NCBI GenBank assembly: GCA_026027325.1
Contig: JAMSLZ010000009.1
Coordinates: 868,001 to 932,000 of the forward strand
Source of the DNA: Actinomucor elegans
Taxonomy: Eukaryota; Mucoromycota; Mucoromycetes; Mucorales; Mucoraceae
Length of the DNA stretch: 64,000 bases
Reading direction: 5' to 3'
Positions within the stretch are counted from its first letter, which is position 1; each line of letters starts with the position of its first letter. The position numbers and the translations under genes were made by a program. The notes beneath the pieces are model-generated. The model was not told the DNA's origin. It worked only from the letters and a program-made list of their open reading frames with translations, and made no database searches. Positions 59,858-64,000 of the stretch are shown in pieces.

Positions 59858-60920
59858 CTATTGCTGATTAGCATCTTCAGGATTTGTTTCATTATGTGAA
59901 GATAAATGAATACGTTTATGGTTAGACAAAGGTGAATCATGTTCATCAAAAGAACGACGATGCTTGCCGCTAGTGCGTTGATTATCATCGGGTAAAGTTG
60001 TAGAATTGCTGTCATTGCTGTCGCTACCATTACTACTCGTTGTCTTTGGCGCGGTTAGATTGACAGGTACCAACAAAGACCGTAAATACTTGTTCTACAA
60101 GAAACAATTTAATATACTAGCATTTAAGAAAATCTTATAGTATGCATACTTCTTTTTCAAGTTCATCTAGCTTTTGAACGTCTGTTTCTTTCTCTTGTCT
60201 AAAGCGAGTCATCATATGTTCCAATTGGCCTACGCGATCAAACAAGGTATGCTGATCGGACATACCTTGATAATCCGTAGTAGTAGCAGGCGAAGAAGAA
60301 CGAGAAACCGCTGTTGAAGCTTTAGCTAACAATGGATGATCTGGTTCAAGGCGTCTCAACGCTATTTCAAATTCCTTGGTTCTTTGTTCCAGCTCGTGAC
60401 ATTTATCTTGCAGTTCGCGTTCTCGCTGTTTACGGCGGTCACGGAACCTTGCACTGGCTCCTGCATTCCGTCTCCTTTTTTCAGCTAGTACTTCTTCCGA
60501 AGAAAGCATAGCGCGATCGGTAGGATCGCTTGCTCTACGGTTAGAAGCGGAATGATCGTCTGAACGATGATATGCATTAGTGGGTTGCTGCTGCTGCTGC
60601 TGCTGCTGCTGCTTTTGGAATTGATTAAATAAAGCCCAAAGGGTGCTTTGATCTGGTGTAGTAGCGGCTGTATTGGTATAAGGATGATGGTAATAAGAGG
60701 CGGGTGGCGAAGTTTCTGGCTGAGGCGCAGTGTGTTCTTTATATAATTCCCCGTGAGGCTTTGGTAATATAGGCAGTGATTTTTGATGCTTATCATAGCC
60801 TGTAGGCGGTGATGCTGGCATCAATGACGAAGCTGCATGATTTGTAGGCGGCGATCTAGAGGTGAACATAGATATTGGAGGTAACATGGTAGAGTTGTGG
60901 CGATGATTGACTGTAGACAT
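59858..60920 (-). CDS. bZIP transcription factor
   Basis: Two exons (60920-60150 and 60094-59858) give 335 residues. Residues 1-140 are Pro/Ser/His-rich with poly-Q. The basic region (about 147-168), EKRRRNAGASARFRDRRKQR, has the N-x-x-x-S-A-R-F-R signature seen in fungal Cys3/MetR/Zip1-type bZIPs. Heptad sequence HELEQRTKEFEIALRRLE follows directly. Then an insert of about 60 residues (Ser/Thr-rich, partly helical) precedes ENKYLRSLLVP, which in relatives lies about 40 residues after SARFR but here is about 100 away. The intron joins ELEKE to NKYLR in phase 0, restoring the zipper-end motif and confirming the splice. The acidic/Ser C-terminus is probably disordered. Nuclear; possible role in sulphur or stress regulation is inference from the basic region only. 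Confidence 0.9.
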
Positions 60921-63900
60921 TATATATAGAAAGGACTAAAGAAGAAACAAAAACAAAAAAAAACTAAAAATTTCATGCTTTTTGTGTGTGTCCCTGATTT
61001 TGACGATATGACTGGATTGCGCAATCTGATTGCGACATTTCGGTTTCTTATTGCGATAAAGGGCTGTAAAAGGCAATTTACCCTGTGATACAGTTGGTAA
61101 ATCGTGTGAAATAATCCACGCTTACACCACTCCAATTCTAACTGTCTTTTTTAACAACAATAAATAGAAATGATGCGATATTCTGTATTATTTCGTATTG
61201 GGCCATATTTGTCCTGTTTCTACTAATTTGGATGTCTATGAGCGTATTTCGTATGATTATTACATGCAATGTTTATATAACTTTGCTGATTGGCTAATAT
61301 CCAACAAAGCGCTCCTGATGATTGTTTCAGCATTTCATCGTAGGACAGTTTTCAGGTTCCTTTAAGGGGATTACCTCATAATGGCTTTTCATTCTACCAC
61401 CTTATTACAAACACAAACTGTCAAAACAAGTTAAAGTTCCAGTGTCGAAACTAGAGCCATGAATGGCATAATATGCAGCAAGAAAAAAAAAAAAAAGAAA
61501 TAGCCCTCATCCTATGCAACGTGACACAGCATGTCTCTTTCTATTACTTTCATATGTAGAAGATTATCCAATGAATATTAACCATTTTTTTTTATTTTCC
61601 TCATGATCTACCTTAGGACTCAAAAACTACGCATCATTCGAAACTTTTTGACTACAGAAGAAAATTTTCCAAGATGCAACCTACATATAAGATTGAAGAG
61701 GAGTTAATTATCTTGATGCACATAGCCCAATTGTGAAAAAACGCCGTTCTGGATGGTACTGCAGAGATCTACAACGAGTCTCCATCAAGACATGTTTCAT
61801 ATATAACAGCATGACAACTTGTTTATTATAGACCAATTGACGGAATCTATGAAGCTGTGCAGGATCATATATGTCCATCGTTAATAATGGACTTGCAGTC
61901 TGAACAAACTAGCATGCATGTTATCATTTTTCAGACAGAGACATTGTTAGTAGAGCCGGCTGTCTGTTCCGGGTCTCAGTCTCTTGATATTTACCGGTTC
62001 ATAAGACCGTATGATAGCTTTCAATTAAATTGCGAACATTAATTTCTAGTATATAAAGACTTGGACCATATCTAGTTTAGCATCTTGCGATAAATCAAAT
62101 TATATATATTTTCACAACGGACGAAAGCTATATTTACTGCTCCACGTTTCTATATTCACTAAGGAAAATATTAAATCTTGGGATGCATCCTATAACGAGC
62201 TATTTAGTGTAATAATTTAAGAGTCGATCAGATTAGATAGTATAGATATGCACATATTATCAGCATATTGCTACCTGTATACTTCTGAAATGAACAGGGA
62301 TAAATTAATTTCTGACACAATATTACGAACTTCATAGTTACTTGTCGAATAAGCATATATGTAGTTTATGCCTAATCTGTAATATGAACGCCAAGTTCTT
62401 GATTTCGTGCATACAAGATAAGCATGATTGCATTAATAAGAAAGTCAAATAATGACATATTCAATACTATTGAAACCTCCAGCTGCATATATGCAATACA
62501 TGTTGTATTGTTAGTAATCTATTGCTCTTTACAGTTCACTATAACATTAACACATCAAAATGATATGTACAAATATCATATAGATAATATGAAATGTATG
62601 GGCTATTTTAAGCATCAAATTAGCCTTCAATACCATCGTGTGATCAGATCAAGCCTTGAATTTATTCACTCTAGAACAGATTTAATCAAAAATGTATTCT
62701 ATTTGTTTGCATGCCAATAGAATACTTATACTTGACAAAACATTCTCTACTTGGGTGATGGGAGAAGTTTGTACTATTTCTTTTGCAGACATTCTTTCAA
62801 ATGGTTGAGATTATCACTGATATGAGCGAAATAATATGCTTCTAATTTGTTTCTTTGGTATGTCCTTTATAGACGTTATCATAGTTTTAATGGATCTAGT
62901 AGTCTTTTATGAGCACAAGACACTAATGAAATGTGACATTTGACTAAGGTCGTCCGAGAGATACATAGCCCTAGGTTATAAAAATCGATAGCACTATTTG
63001 GACCGCACAATCTCTATTTATTGCTCCGTGTGGAATGAGAAAAAGTTCAATCAAAAGACAAGCACAGATTAGAATTGTATAATGAGTTAAGTAATCAGAA
63101 AAAATGAATTGCGACGTATAAGAAAACATAAACTAAACGAGATTAACCGCAAACATTGCATTAAAGGATGCTACTGACTTTCTGGACATGCTACTTGGTA
63201 TTCTTACGGATGAGAGCCACAACAAAGGACCAGAGAAGGTATGTATTATTGATAATATTACGAAAATGCGCTTTCCAGACATTTTCTAGCGTAATAATGA
63301 TGGTCATGTCAGTAGAGGTTTCAGGCCACTGGCAATGTCGAACATTGTAAAAGTCAGATGAGTATGAAGCTACCTTGGTATCACGGATATTAACCATAGG
63401 TCACAGAATTTCAAAGATAATTTATTTCCAAACTATCGTCTTGAGATGGCAGTAGAATATCAGACGCTTAGAAGAATCCAGTATACCTTGTAAGCAGGTT
63501 TAGCATACGCGCAATGGGAATCTGTCAGAAAAAACCCAGAACAAAAGTGATCTGTGAGGAATAGACTCTGCCAGGAGACAGTAAATCACATTACCTTGGT
63601 CAGCCGCTAAAGCCAAAGACCAGAATGATAGCCGATTGGAAGACTGGGTGCATTGTATTAGTTCAGGGTATATAGAGGAGTACTGGTGAATGTAGACTTG
63701 ATGGAAAAGCTTTGAAAATATGTACTAGGCTTCGCTGATGGATGTGCCAGATAAACTCAAAATCCTGACTAGAGTGTAATGTTATACAAACTTAATTTGG
63801 TCGGAACCCCTCTATAAAGAGATTTCGTGGTCCAAATAGCACTACCTATTCAAAATTACAAACAAGTGAATCAAACAGTATATAATGTTCGTACAAATCA

Positions 63901-64000
63901 AATACAAGTTAATTGCTTTAAAGAGAACGCACGATGAATAAGTTTCAAGAACGCCAATAAATCATCTATTGCAGTATACCTTCATTTACGTTTAATTTAT
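60921..64000. other. Gene-poor right end
   Basis: No convincing host gene. Short frames (61857-62042, 62424-62720) are A+T-driven. The region includes a reverse copy of the dispersed repeat (about 62885-62960) and the inverted-repeat element 62987-63850 listed separately. The first 250 bp form the bZIP promoter region. Confidence 0.55.
62987..63850 (-). mobile_element. Decayed inverted-repeat element with coding relic
   Basis: The left end (62987-63030) and the reverse complement of the right end (63790-63850) share KGCAYTATTTGGACCRC-like sequence followed by AATCTCTWT, about 80% over 34 bp by eye. Between them, a minus-strand coding relic (63191-63397) is homologous to 14255-14480. The ends also resemble the arms of the MITE-like element at 49268-49743, so all three may belong to one transposon family with internally deleted copies. 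Boundaries are approximate. Confidence 0.45.

Overview
The window reads as nuclear DNA of an early-diverging filamentous fungus, most likely Mucoromycota (Mucorales). The basis is short GT-AG introns (about 45-110 bp), A+T-rich gene-poor spacers, fungal protein families (Ecl1-like, RAX1-like RGS membrane protein, RRM-PUF protein, OLA1, malic enzyme, bZIP) and abundant LINE-type retrotransposons. The genus cannot be fixed from this sequence alone.

Layout. 1-4.7 kb: two divergently transcribed actin genes, a degenerate one running off the left edge (minus) and a complete 375-residue conventional one (plus). 7.8-9.0 kb: two small convergent genes, an Ecl1-like lifespan/stress factor and a single C2H2 zinc-finger protein. 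9.0-16.5 kb: gene-poor, with decayed repeats. 16.5-21.4 kb: an F-box-like gene, a mitochondrial-type malic enzyme and an RGS-domain membrane protein. 23.5-42.1 kb: a tRNA-Ala(AGC) gene whose 5' end carries a head-to-tail chain of three LINE insertions, A, B and C. A has only ORF1, B is split by a 6.8-kb CACTA-like DNA transposon, and C is apparently intact. The same 15-bp piece of the tRNA-Ala 5' end lies at every junction. 43.2-44.6 kb: OLA1. 44.6-52.0 kb: gene-poor, with relics including a possible TnpB/Fanzor-like remnant and a MITE-like inverted-repeat element. 52.0-55.5 kb: a large RRM+PUF RNA-binding protein. 56.7-59.0 kb: a decayed, 5'-truncated LINE of another lineage. 59.9-60.9 kb: a bZIP factor. 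61-64 kb: gene-poor, with another inverted-repeat element.

The most notable structure is the tRNA-Ala-docked LINE chain. Each LINE is tailed by TGAGCTACATCCCCA, the complement of the first 14 tRNA nucleotides plus one flanking base, so the family looks site-specific and leaves the tRNA gene whole. B and C are mosaics: UTRs and the endonuclease block are nearly identical, while ORF1 and the RT half differ far more. ORF1 and ORF2 meet at TAATG, which suggests stop-restart translation. The DNA transposon encodes an 899-residue Tnp2-like transposase in six exons and, divergently, an unrecognised 340-residue companion protein. It has perfect 20-bp terminal inverted repeats and an ATGA target duplication.

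Host genes are spliced by eye from GT-AG signals and protein-family continuity. Exon boundaries are given in each entry.
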